Under the pieces are notes generated by a model. The model was not told the origin of the DNA and did no database searches. It saw nothing but the letters and a program-made list of their open reading frames with translations. The position numbers and the translations under genes were made by a program. This document shows positions 52,744 to 61,900 of a stretch of 64,000 nt of DNA, one piece after another (the stretch's first letter is position 1; the number at the start of each line of letters is the position of its first letter). The stretch lies in the NCBI GenBank assembly GCA_918797485.1, contig CAKKNE010000002.1, positions 834,501-898,500 of the forward strand. The letters run 5' to 3'. Origin of the DNA: Pelagomonas calceolata. Its lineage: Eukaryota; Sar; Pelagophyceae; Pelagomonadales; Pelagomonadaceae.

Positions 52744-55126
52744 CTAGTCCACGCCGTCATCATCCAGCATCGCGCGCATCTCCCTCAAAGCGTGCGCGCT
52801 GCCGTTGGCGCGCGCCTTGAAGGGCAAGTCCGCCTCGTCGACCATCGACGACGCGCGCTTCGAGCCGCCCTGTTCTCCCTCAACGTCAGGTCGGTCGTGC
52901 GCCACCCCGGCTTTCTCAGGCGGCCGCCGGTTGAAGCCGAGGCCCCGGGCCGGGGGAAAGGCGCCCTTCATCGTACCGTTGCCCGCCTCCAGTTTCGCGA
53001 CGTGCCGCAGCATCTTCTCCGCGTCCTTACAGTCCGCGTCGACGTCCAAACAGCGATGAAATAAACTGCGCGCCCCGTCGTAGTCCTTAATACCTACTAG
53101 GGCCTTGCCGCCCCGGAACCTGTGTGGAAATCAACCAGTGTGTCGGGTGCTCCGTCGAGCGGCGAGGAACCGGCACCGCCACGCTATCGAGCAGGCGTCG
53201 CGTCGATGGCGTGGAGGTCGACGCGATGATTCAGCACGAACGCGCCGTAAATTTTGATTTCCACACAGCCCGGAACAAGGCCTTCAAGTCTTCCGGGTCG
53301 TCCTTCAGCACGCTATGACAATCGTCGCAGACCCGTTGGTACTCGCACCGTTTGAGGTCGCACGCGGCCCGATTCAGTCGACACAACCGTTCCAACTCCA
53401 GACATCGAGCTTGGAGCTCCGCATACCGTCGGTTGCGCTTCTCCCGCAACGAATCCTCCGCCTTGGGCACGTCGGGCACGTCGAAGGTCGGCGGCCGCGG
53501 GAGGTCTTCATAATCAAAATCTGATGAAGGAGTGTCGATGATCGGATCTAGCGCCGCCTTGCAGTATCTAGATGGCTCACTGGGGTCGAACTCATTCTCC
53601 GGATCGTTCTCGAAGTGCTCTAACGCGTCGGCGGCGTCCTCTATTTGTCTAAGAGCGTCGCCGTAGCGTCGCGACGCTCGCGCAAAGGCCGACCGGTCGT
53701 AATGTTGGGAACCTCTTTGTTTGGCGTCCTCGGCTAATGCTAGTCGTGCTTCGCACCGCTGGAGAGCGTCGCCGTCGCTCGACGCGTTGAACCGCTGTAT
53801 GGCCACTAATTCTAGACGACATTGCAAGGGGCACGAGTAGCACCTACTATCAGCTACCGCCGATAAAGCACCTCGATCCCCTCCATAATGAAACGCTTGT
53901 AAGTCGTCAATGCGCGGCGCGGTCGGCGCGCAGGCCGTCGACGGCGGTCGCACAAAGCATAGATCAGGGGCATGTATGGTAACGTCCGCAGTTTCTCCGA
54001 TACTCATGCGCCTTATCGCGAGTTCGATACCTCGACACAGGGGCGCTTTGAGTTCCGACGCACTGTCGAAGGTCGCCGACGCGTCTTCATCAAGCCGCCA
54101 GGATACGGTACCTTCCCCTGTCCCGTAGGCGCACGCTATTGTACCGGAATCTCTAGCCTTGACGACGCCGCGCACCACAACCACATCCAAGTCCGAGGGC
54201 ACGGCGCGCGATCCGTCGGGCGCCTGTATGATTTTTTTTGATATAGCACCGGCTCGCTCGGGAAAACAATCTTCGACCTCGCAAAAATCTATCAAACTAA
54301 GTTCGAAGGCCTCATCCAGCAAAGCTACGATTGCCGTCTCGCCTTTCGCACAGGCCTCCGCGGCGACGCGTAACGGTTCCGCCTTACGTTGCATGGGGTC
54401 CGCACAAGCTCTTGATTCTATTGTTTCATCCATTGATTCGCGGGTGCAGCCTCCTACCAACAATACGGCGTCGTCGTCGCCCGGCCAGCACCATCCCGTC
54501 GGAACATATCGCGCTTGTAACGAATACGTGATGTCGGACCGCGCCGTCGGCCGGCGCCAATGTTCTTCACCATCCTTGAGGGTCTGTTTCAGGACGGAGC
54601 CCTGGCCCAGTCTCCCCGACGCGTCCTCGGTCTTTTGTACTACCGCTACTATTTCGAGAATCTCCAGCTCGAAGCTAATCAGACCTTCAACAGCAAAGCG
54701 CGCGGGCAGCGCGGCGTCGTCGGCCTCGAAGTCGCCCCGCTCGCCCTCGACTAACGAAGCTGCGGCGCACGACAGCCACCGAGGGATTGCTAACGCTCCT
54801 ACTAAAAAGCGACCGTCCTCTATAGATGAAAACACCTCGTTCTGGGACGAACACGCGAGGCGCGCGGCGACCGTGTCGCCGAAGCGCACTCTCCGCCCTT
54901 GTTTAGTAGGCTGGACCTTGCGTCTCAAACCACCTTTGATCTCGACCCAGGCCCGTTGACTTACTTTGGAAGAGGGCGGCCGGGGCCACTCGTCCTTGCA
55001 GAGGTTTGACGGCCAGTCGGGGTTCTCGCTTGCGATCTGGCAGTTCCTCGCGAACTCCTCCCTGAGTTTTTCTTGTTCCTTTCGGGCCTCGTCGGGGTCG
55101 TAATTTAGGTCGACGCGGCCCCACAT
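52744..55126 (-). CDS. Divergent FKBP/TPR cochaperone-like protein (2 exons)
   Basis: Exons 55126-53277 and 53119-52744 encode about 741 residues. The N-terminal half has two FKBP-like segments (residues 75-240 and 335-420) with the barrel pattern but few of the PPIase active-site aromatics, so catalysis is unlikely. A TPR array follows: AKQRGSQHYDRSAFARASRRYGDAL, LCRLNRAACDLKRCEYQRVCDDC, then, after splicing, LKALFRGGKALVGIKDYDGARSLF, where the last unit is created only by removing the introner. The C terminus is a long low-complexity tail. The TPR clamp suggests Hsp90 binding, as in FKBP51/52 or plant TWD1. Confidence 0.8.
53120..53268 (-). mobile_element. Introner, long subfamily, in the FKBP/TPR gene
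   Basis: This 149-bp element has perfect ends (CTGTGTGGAAATCAA) and perfect 8-bp target duplications (GTTCCGGG on the gene strand, plus-strand 53269-53276 and 53112-53119). The intron is 53276-53120. It is inserted in the opposite orientation to the nearly identical copy at 34354-34513, yet both splice. Confidence 0.95.
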
Positions 55127-55380
55127 CGCTCTCTTCTTGCTGCTTCTCAGTGCTGTGGCGAAGGCGTGCTCCGCGCTTGTGACCGACTCAGTGCGCGCTC
55201 GTGCGCGCTTCTTTTTTGCTGCTTTTGGGCAGTGTGCTCTCTGGTGGCTGCAGAGAGTCGTGTGATGCGCTGTCGTGCACGCAGTCGCGTCTGTGCGTGC
55301 TGAGCGATGACAGACGCGTGCCGTCAGCTGTTATTTGCTTGCGTTGCGTGCAGTACGGGCGATTTGGAGGCGCAGAGCTT

Positions 55381-55404
55381 GCTAGTGTCTTACATGACGC
55401 TAGC
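55381..55404 (-). promoter_or_regulatory. GCTAG palindromic promoter motif, copy 12
   Basis: A full 24-bp copy: GCTAGTGTCTTAC, ATGACGCTAGC. It lies in the 506-bp divergent spacer 55127-55632 between the FKBP and E2-like genes. The spacer has no other recognised feature. Confidence 0.8.
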
Positions 55405-55632
55405 TAACAGCGCTATCGACGACCAAAGCTTGCTTCACCTGTAGCGCCCTGCCGGCCGCCTTACCAGCTTTTCCGAGGAAGCTGTGACAGCCATAGACGG
55501 CGCGGAACGCCCCGCGCGGCGAAACGGCGCTCAGCAGCCCTCTACTGGACTGGGTCAATAATCAGCGCCGGCTCCCGCGCCGCGCCGACGCCCGCCGACG
55601 CCCGCCAGCGCGCGGGCCGCCGAACCCCAACC

Positions 55633-56502
55633 ATGGACTACGACACCCCCCACTCGAGCCCGCGCCCCCACGTCGTCGACGACTCGATGCGCGCCGACAG
55701 CCCCTACGGCGGCCCCCTGAACTACGGCCAGACGCCGCACTTAAACAACATGGACACGCAGACGACGGGACGAAGTCGGGGCGTCATCACGTCGGAACTC
55801 CGCATGAAGAAGGACCTCGCGGAGCTCGCCCAGGCGAAGATGACGAGCCCGCACGTCCAGACGACGATCGACTTTCCGGACGGCGACGTGTTGCATTTGA
55901 GGGTTACGTTACGGGTCGCAGCTGGATTCTACGCCGGCGGGACCTTTGTGGTCTCGTTGAAAGTGCCGTCGAACTACCCCTTCCGGGCGCCCACCGCCAC
56001 GGCCCTCACGAGAGTCTGGCATCCCAATATTGATGTCGAGAATGGAAGGATACGGCATCCGCTGTTGGAGCGGGACTGGAAGCCCGTTTTATCGATCAAT
56101 ACCGTCGTGTTTGGATTGCAGTTACTTTTCTTAGAACCGAACGTCCAATGTGCTTCGGTCATCGCGAACGCGGCGGCGGCGCAGACGTTGTTGCATGGGC
56201 GCGACGCCTTCGCCGATGATGTTAGGAGGACATTGCGGGGAGGCACCTTCGGGGGCCACCCGTTCCCGTCGCACACGCATGCTTCTCCTAGAGCGGCGCC
56301 GTCTAGGAAACGCCCGTGCGACGAGGACGATTTGCGGGCCGACGTGAAACGGTTGTCGGTGAGGGATGGGAGGGGCTCGCCGCGGACGGTCCTGGACCCG
56401 ACGTCGTCTCCCAGATCGTTCGTGCCGGTGCAGCACCCGCCGGCGCAGTACTATCGGACCGCGGACGGGTACCCCATCTCCGTGCCGGCGCGGCATCCAT
56501 GA
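55633..56502 (+). CDS. UBC12-like E2 fold protein lacking the catalytic cysteine
   Basis: This 289-residue protein matches the NEDD8-conjugating enzyme UBC12 across residues 58-205: RMKKDLAELAQAK, FPDGDVLHLRVTLRV, GGTFVVSLKVPSNYPFRAPT, VWHPNIDVENG, ERDWKPVLSINTVVFGLQLLFLEPN, and a terminal VRRTLRGGTFGG. The HPN tripeptide is kept, but the cysteine that carries the NEDD8 thioester (G-N-V-C-L-N-I-L in UBC12) is replaced: the segment reads GRIRHPLLERDW, with Arg in that position. The N-terminal 55 residues do not match UBC12's E1-docking tail. A basic/Pro C-terminal tail is extra. It is probably a catalytically dead E2 variant with a scaffold role. Confidence 0.82.
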   Translation: MDYDTPHSSPRPHVVDDSMRADSPYGGPLNYGQTPHLNNMDTQTTGRSRGVITSELRMKKDLAELAQAKMTSPHVQTTIDFPDGDVLHLRVTLRVAAGFYAGGTFVVSLKVPSNYPFRAPTATALTRVWHPNIDVENGRIRHPLLERDWKPVLSINTVVFGLQLLFLEPNVQCASVIANAAAAQTLLHGRDAFADDVRRTLRGGTFGGHPFPSHTHASPRAAPSRKRPCDEDDLRADVKRLSVRDGRGSPRTVLDPTSSPRSFVPVQHPPAQYYRTADGYPISVPARHP

Positions 56503-56529
56503 CGTGTTTAAAAGAATTTGTGCCAGTAC

Positions 56530-56763
56530 TTACTCGTCTAGGACCGGGTCGTAGTTGGCCCGCGCGCCGAACGCTTGCGCCGGCGCGGGCGGCTCGACCG
56601 GTCGCCTGGCAGTGCCGCGGCCCATGAAAGTCGGCACCGGCGGCAGTGCGACCTCCGACGGTGTTCGCGGGCTCCGCGGGACCGGCAGGAAGGTCGCATC
56701 TGCATCGCTCGTGAACGCGACGGGACGCGGAGGCGACTCGACCTCGAGCACGTTTCCAGCGGC
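56530..56763 (-). other. In-frame extension after the CobT stop
   Basis: Immediately after the CobT UAG (56766-56764) the same frame stays open for about 78 codons: AAGNVLEVESPPRPVAF to a Pro-rich end at ANYDPVLDE and a second stop. A candidate 60-bp intron (GTAGGC to TTCACGAG) that swallows the stop would keep the frame. It could instead be stop read-through, or a decayed tail. Confidence 0.35.
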
Positions 56764-57915
56764 CTACGCGGCAAGCCTCGCCTCGGCCGCGCGCTCTTCG
56801 GCCGTCACGGACCCGAGACATTCGAAGCCGTCGTCGTCGTCGTCGTCGGCCGCCGCTGCCGGGGCCGGCGCGTTAGGCGACAACGCCATGGCCTCGTCGA
56901 GCGTCGCCGCGGTGGGGAGGGCGGCTGCGGCGGAGAGTAAAGGAAGCGCGAGCACGGCCGCGGAACACTCGCCGAGGCGCAGGCCCATGTCGAGGGCCGG
57001 TTTCGCACCGAGCGCCTCCGCAAGTATAGCGCCACCGCCGGGGCGCGACGGCTCCTCGGCGAGCGACGTGGCAAAGATCATGCGGGACCGGCAGGACGGT
57101 TGCATCTGGATCGCGCACAACGCGGCCACTCCGCTGATGAAACCGTCGACGACGGCAACGGCCCTCGTCGACGACATAGCTATATATGCGCCGACCATGG
57201 CTGCAATTTCGAGGCCTCCGACACATCGTAGAGCGTTGCGCGTTAGTGGCAAATTGTGATGCGCGAGCGCCGCGCGGACGACCTCGATTTTGTGCGCAAG
57301 CCCCGCGTCGTCGAGACCCGTGCCGCGGCCGCAGACCGTTTCGGCGTCGCTACCCGTCAGCGCGGCGAGCAGACACGCCGCGGAAGTCGTATTGCCAATA
57401 CCTACCTCTCCGATGCATATGACCGTTGCTCCGCAGGAGACCACCTGGACCTGTTGCTGACCGACGCGTAACGCAGCGTCGAGCGCCTCTTCCGACATCG
57501 CCGGTTCGCGCCGTATATCAGAGGTTCCCGGGAGGACTTTGCAGTGGTGCACCTCGATCCCATCCCGGTCTCGGACGTCGGACACGTCGCCATCAACACC
57601 CACGTCGACGACGTGTAGCGTCGCACCTACCGATCGTGCGAGAACGGCCGCGCACGAGACACCGGCGGCTAGCGAGCGGAATATGGCTTGCGTCGCGGAT
57701 GCCGGGTATGGACTGAGCGCCGAGTCGGCTTTTTTGCAACCGTGATCCGCGACAAATACGAGGGCGGCAGCTGAGACCGTCGGCCGTAACGTCTTTTGCG
57801 CGACGCATAGGGTGACGCACCACTCTTCCAATGTACCGAGCGCGCCCGGCGGCTTCGCTAAAAACGCGAGCCGGGCCTCGGCGTCCGCTCTCCACCGCTC
57901 CTCAGGCTCAGCCAT
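56764..57915 (-). CDS. cobT: Nicotinate-nucleotide:dimethylbenzimidazole phosphoribosyltransferase
   Basis: This 383-residue CobT makes alpha-ribazole phosphate from dimethylbenzimidazole (DMB) and nicotinate mononucleotide, the lower-ligand step of cobalamin assembly. Family landmarks are KPPGALGTLEEW near the N terminus, FVADHG, GIGNTTSAACLLAALTG, VCGRGTGLDDAGLAHK, VGGLEIAAMVGAYIA and VVDGFISGVAAL. MGLRLGECSAAVLALPLL carries the Glu proposed as the catalytic base in the Salmonella enzyme. There is no signal peptide, so it is likely cytosolic. Algae cannot make the corrin ring; CobT lets some remodel pseudocobalamin to cobalamin with DMB. The C-terminal acidic segment (DDDDDDGFECLG) is extra. 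Confidence 0.92.
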   Translation of the reverse strand: MAEPEERWRADAEARLAFLAKPPGALGTLEEWCVTLCVAQKTLRPTVSAAALVFVADHGCKKADSALSPYPASATQAIFRSLAAGVSCAAVLARSVGATLHVVDVGVDGDVSDVRDRDGIEVHHCKVLPGTSDIRREPAMSEEALDAALRVGQQQVQVVSCGATVICIGEVGIGNTTSAACLLAALTGSDAETVCGRGTGLDDAGLAHKIEVVRAALAHHNLPLTRNALRCVGGLEIAAMVGAYIAMSSTRAVAVVDGFISGVAALCAIQMQPSCRSRMIFATSLAEEPSRPGGGAILAEALGAKPALDMGLRLGECSAAVLALPLLSAAAALPTAATLDEAMALSPNAPAPAAAADDDDDDGFECLGSVTAEERAAEARLAA

Positions 57916-58061
57916 CAGACTCAGGGATCAGAGAAGAGAACGATCTAAGGGCCGTCTTAAACCGATCAATGCGCCGCGGTCCGCCACCGCTGATCGATTC
58001 CTGTTAATAGAGATTCGAGAGAACCGACGAAACGGCCACCGCGGCCGCGACAATTTCTGCT

Positions 58062-58085
58062 GCTAGCGGCATGTAACACACTAGC
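58062..58085 (+). promoter_or_regulatory. GCTAG palindromic promoter motif, copy 13
   Basis: The copy reads GCTAGCGGCATG, TAACAC, ACTAGC, one base different from copies 2 and 10. It is the closest to a start codon, 36 bp before the ATG at 58122, in a 206-bp divergent spacer with CobT. Confidence 0.8.
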
Positions 58086-58121
58086 AAGCAGGCAGCTCGG
58101 GGTTTGTGCAGGCCGTACGCT

Positions 58122-58808
58122 ATGCACAGCTCATCGATTGGCCTGGCTCTTCTCTGTGGTGGCCCAGCGTTCGCGCTGCGGCCGCCACCGCGACGCATCG
58201 CTGCAAAACGCACGTATGCGGTAAATGGAGCAGTGCTGCCAACTGAGGCCTGCGTTGCCTTACTATACGTAGCGCCGTTGCCGCCCGTTGGCACTATCAT
58301 CGGCAGACGGTGGCGTCGAATACGCGGCGCAGCAGTGGACAACAGCCCGTTGGTCGCGCCACCGCGCGACAAAAACACCCGACGCTACGCCCTGCTCGTG
58401 TTGGCATATGCGCTACGTGCCGCCGCACCGCTCTCGAAAGTGTTTTTCTTCTTCGTCGCCTTGCGCCTCTCGGACCTGCCGAGATATGGCGCGCCCCCCG
58501 ACGAGCGGACGCCGTCGACGCCCATAGTGCGACACGTCGTCAGCGCGGGCGCGGCCGCCGCAGCGCTCACGGTGGCGGTCTCACCAAAAACGCGAGAGGT
58601 CCTGGCCGCGCTGTGGGCCTCCGCACGCGCAAAAGAGAAAGAATGGGACACATACCTGGCGCGATGGATCCCGCCCGTGGGCCAGGGCCACGTCTTCCGC
58701 GCGTGCTACGGGCTGGCGCTCGCACTGACGGTGAATTTCTGGCTGACCGAGTACTTCAACCGGAATCCCCCGAGCGACACGAGCGGGGACCCCGCCCCTG
58801 AAACGTAA
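58122..58808 (+). CDS. Plastid-type membrane protein of unknown family
   Basis: The ATG at 58122 gives 228 residues with the leader MHSSSIGLALLCGGPAFALRPP: a signal peptide, then Phe at the predicted +1 position (GPA|FALRPP), the clearest ASAFAP-type plastid motif in the window. Two or three membrane helices follow, around YALLVLAYALRAAAPLSKVFFFFVAL, HVVSAGAAAAALTVAV and ACYGLALALTVNFWLTEYF. Between them lies a Lys/Trp-rich amphipathic region (SARAKEKEWDTYLARWIPP). No known transporter signature is visible. It is probably an envelope or thylakoid protein. Confidence 0.7.
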   Translation: MHSSSIGLALLCGGPAFALRPPPRRIAAKRTYAVNGAVLPTEACVALLYVAPLPPVGTIIGRRWRRIRGAAVDNSPLVAPPRDKNTRRYALLVLAYALRAAAPLSKVFFFFVALRLSDLPRYGAPPDERTPSTPIVRHVVSAGAAAAALTVAVSPKTREVLAALWASARAKEKEWDTYLARWIPPVGQGHVFRACYGLALALTVNFWLTEYFNRNPPSDTSGDPAPET

Positions 58809-58902
58809 CTCACGGCACCGACTCGCGCCGATCGCGGCGACGGCGTGCTGGTGGGGTCTACACCGCTTTTGCGGTCCTAAATGTTAGTATCACAATAACA
58901 CA

Positions 58903-61900
58903 TTACTCGTTGGCCAGCAGCTTCAGGTTCCGCTCCTCCGTCTGGTGCCGCAACCGCCCGACTTTGGGAGGAGAAGCATCACCGGTCACCTCCTCCCGCT
59001 TATAGTTCACCTGCAACATGCTCCACTTCGGCACCTCTTCCCGAGAAGCCATCCTAGGTTGATCGGGCACCAAATTCGCCGGCTGGTAGCGCGTCTCCTG
59101 CATCGTATTCCGCTGCTGGACGGCCATCTGGGAAGCTTTCCCGCCGCCCATCGCTTGTGATTTGAGCTGTTTGGCCGATAATCTTGGAAAAATAGAATAA
59201 ATCTTCTTCTGCGACTTGATGTACTGGATCTCGCCCTCGTGCAACGCGCGGCAGCCGCAGACGCAGTAGTAGCCGTGCGGATATCTTTTTTTGGACTTCT
59301 TCGCCGCCTCGAGCTTCACATGCGCACCATCGGATTGTAAAGCTTCCACATTTTCATCCCTTTCTATATCTTTAAGATCGCCAAAACGACTGAAAGCCCC
59401 TCTTTTGCCCTTCTTCAACGTGATCATCGCGAGCACGAACTCATCAAAATCAATCTCGCCGGACCGGTCAAAATCCACTTCATACATGATGCCCCTTAAT
59501 TTGGCATCACTATACGTCTCGCCCGTCAGCGCTCGGATCAACAGTTTGAGTTCGCCGATGTCAATCGCTCCCGACCCGTCGAGGTCCATGGCGTCGAACT
59601 GCGTCTCCATCTCCGCGAGCTCGTCGTCGTCGACCCATTTTTTTGCTTCTTCTTGCAGCCTGCGCGGGGCATCTCTCGTGAACGCGGTCCGAACGGGCCC
59701 CTATTCGAAAATAAAACCAGCCACGACCTCGTCTGATGGACACGAGTCGTATGGAAGTGAAGGCACCGACGTGGGACGCCGAGATCGCACGCTTGTGGCA
59801 GAAAGTACTTTATGGCTTCCGGCGTGTCGTAACTCGTTTCTCCGGTCTCCGGGTTCACCCAGTACGTGCTCCCCTTGATTTCGGGGTGGGGCACCTTCGT
59901 CCACGCTCCAACACGCTCGTGGATCTCGTCCTCCTTGGCTGCTACTAGTTTTTTCATTGCTCGAGGTACTCGGGGCCTTCTCATAAATTCTTTCATATCT
60001 CGAAACTTGGCCGGCATCCACCGCCAGAAGGGCGCTCGTTCGATGCGAGCTCTTTTTAGGGTAGCTATGGCTCGCGCAAAGGCCGCATAACTCAATTCCG
60101 CCGAAGGATCCAGGTCGGACTGGTAAAACAACCATAACAAGTCTGTGGGAGATAAGACCTCCCCGAGAGCCGGTAGAGCGGCTTCGAACTCCCTCAGTGA
60201 AACAGCATTGCTTCGATCGTAGTCCTTATCTGTAAAAACATCCTGCAAATGGGTGAGCTCATCAGAGGTGAACTGCAAAAACACTTCTGTTGGGAGAGCA
60301 AAGGGGTCCTTGTCCGGCCGGTCCCAAGTGGTTTGTCTAGTTTTAACATTGTAGTAGTAGGTCTTGGAGCCGTCCGGCGGCTCGACCTGCTTCCAGCCCT
60401 CGGGCAGAGGCCTTTGGACCCTGCAATCATTGCTCCAGTTGCTCGGTGTGCTCAACCCAACGTCATTGTGCGAGTAGACTCGGAACCGGTACCACGAATC
60501 ATTGGCCAACTCATCAACGATCAACGCGCAGGGCGGCTGGTTACTTCGCGCCGCCTCGAGTTCGGCCTTCGTTAATGACCTTCCTGCGGCTTTCGCCGCT
60601 CTGGAATCAGCTTTTCGTTGCGCCGCGGCGTCGACGTACACGGTCCCCTTGTCCTCCCAGGTCTCCAACCCATCTCTTTTGCGCTGGCGCTCCACCGAAA
60701 ACCCTTTCACGGGCGGCCCGTTCGGCCGCGACGGCTTCCACCAGATTCGGGCAGAGGCGTCGCCACCCGCTCCCGACACCTGTCTAGGTGGTTCGGGGAA
60801 TCCGCGTTTAGCTCTCAACAACGGCAGAGGTAGCTGACTGTGTGTATCTCCCGTGTGTAAGCGCTCGAACTCCGCAATCTCGGCAGCAAGGGCCTCCTGC
60901 GCCGGCCGCGGGTCGTCCCAGAAGCGCTCCCGCGTGCACACGTCGTACCAGTAGACTTTCCCGGTCCTCGCGTCGGTCTCGGAGGCGTATTCTGCATTAA
61001 CTTCAGGCCTCCGTCTTTTATCTATTCTTCCCGGGATGCACGACGCCTCAATATATAAAGTTACTTTGGCTCCTGTCGCATTGCCCTCACTATCGATAAC
61101 GTCTCGCAGCCCGGGCGCGTCGTGCGGCCAGATGAGCTCCTCGTGCTCGATCGACGCAACGCCAATCAACTCGTCACTACTCACGGTTTTCGTACTGAAA
61201 AATCTACGCTTCTTCTCTCCCTTGTCGTAGACCAACACCTCGAGCGGTGACCCGTAATTCCCGTCGTCCGGGACGGGGACGTCGACGTCCACCGCATGGT
61301 ACCAGACCGGCCGCAGACTATCTGTTCGAGGCGGCGTCCGGGCGCCCCACTCCCGGTCCAGGTACTTGACGACACAGAAGGGGTCCGGCACGGCGTCCTC
61401 GCTCCTGTCGTTTCTTTTCAGACCAATGACGCCGACGATCGTCACTCGTACCGTCACTATCAACTTCGTTCTTATCGTCAGCGTCCCGCGAAGATGGACC
61501 TTGGACTGGACCTTATTGTCCTCCTCCTTCTCTCTTCCAATGACACCTGCGTGATACGTATCGCGTCGACGGCGTGACGGGACGCCGCGAGCGCACCGGC
61601 CGGGTCATCAATAAGATCCAAATTGCGCCAGCCTTGCCCCGGCATCTTGTAGAGCAGCTCCTTGTGCTCCAATTGCGCATACCCCAGAAAGTCCGGCGTG
61701 CTCACGAGCTCGTCGTCCATGACGCGCAGCTCGAGCTTGCCGTCCATTTCATCTTGCACGTTGCGGACGATACCTGTGTGGGAACGGCACCGTCGCGACA
61801 CGACCGCGACTCTCTCACGAGGCGCGTCGGCGCTCTGGCGGCCGCGTCGACGACGTCGAGGCGGCGCAGTCTCATGAAGACGTCATCGCCTCCACCAGAT

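Noticed and set aside
8606-58085. The 24-bp palindrome as a CRISPR repeat or a MITE
   Set aside because: Copies are kilobases apart, with no spacers, no target duplications and no larger shared flank; position is tied to 5' ends of genes.
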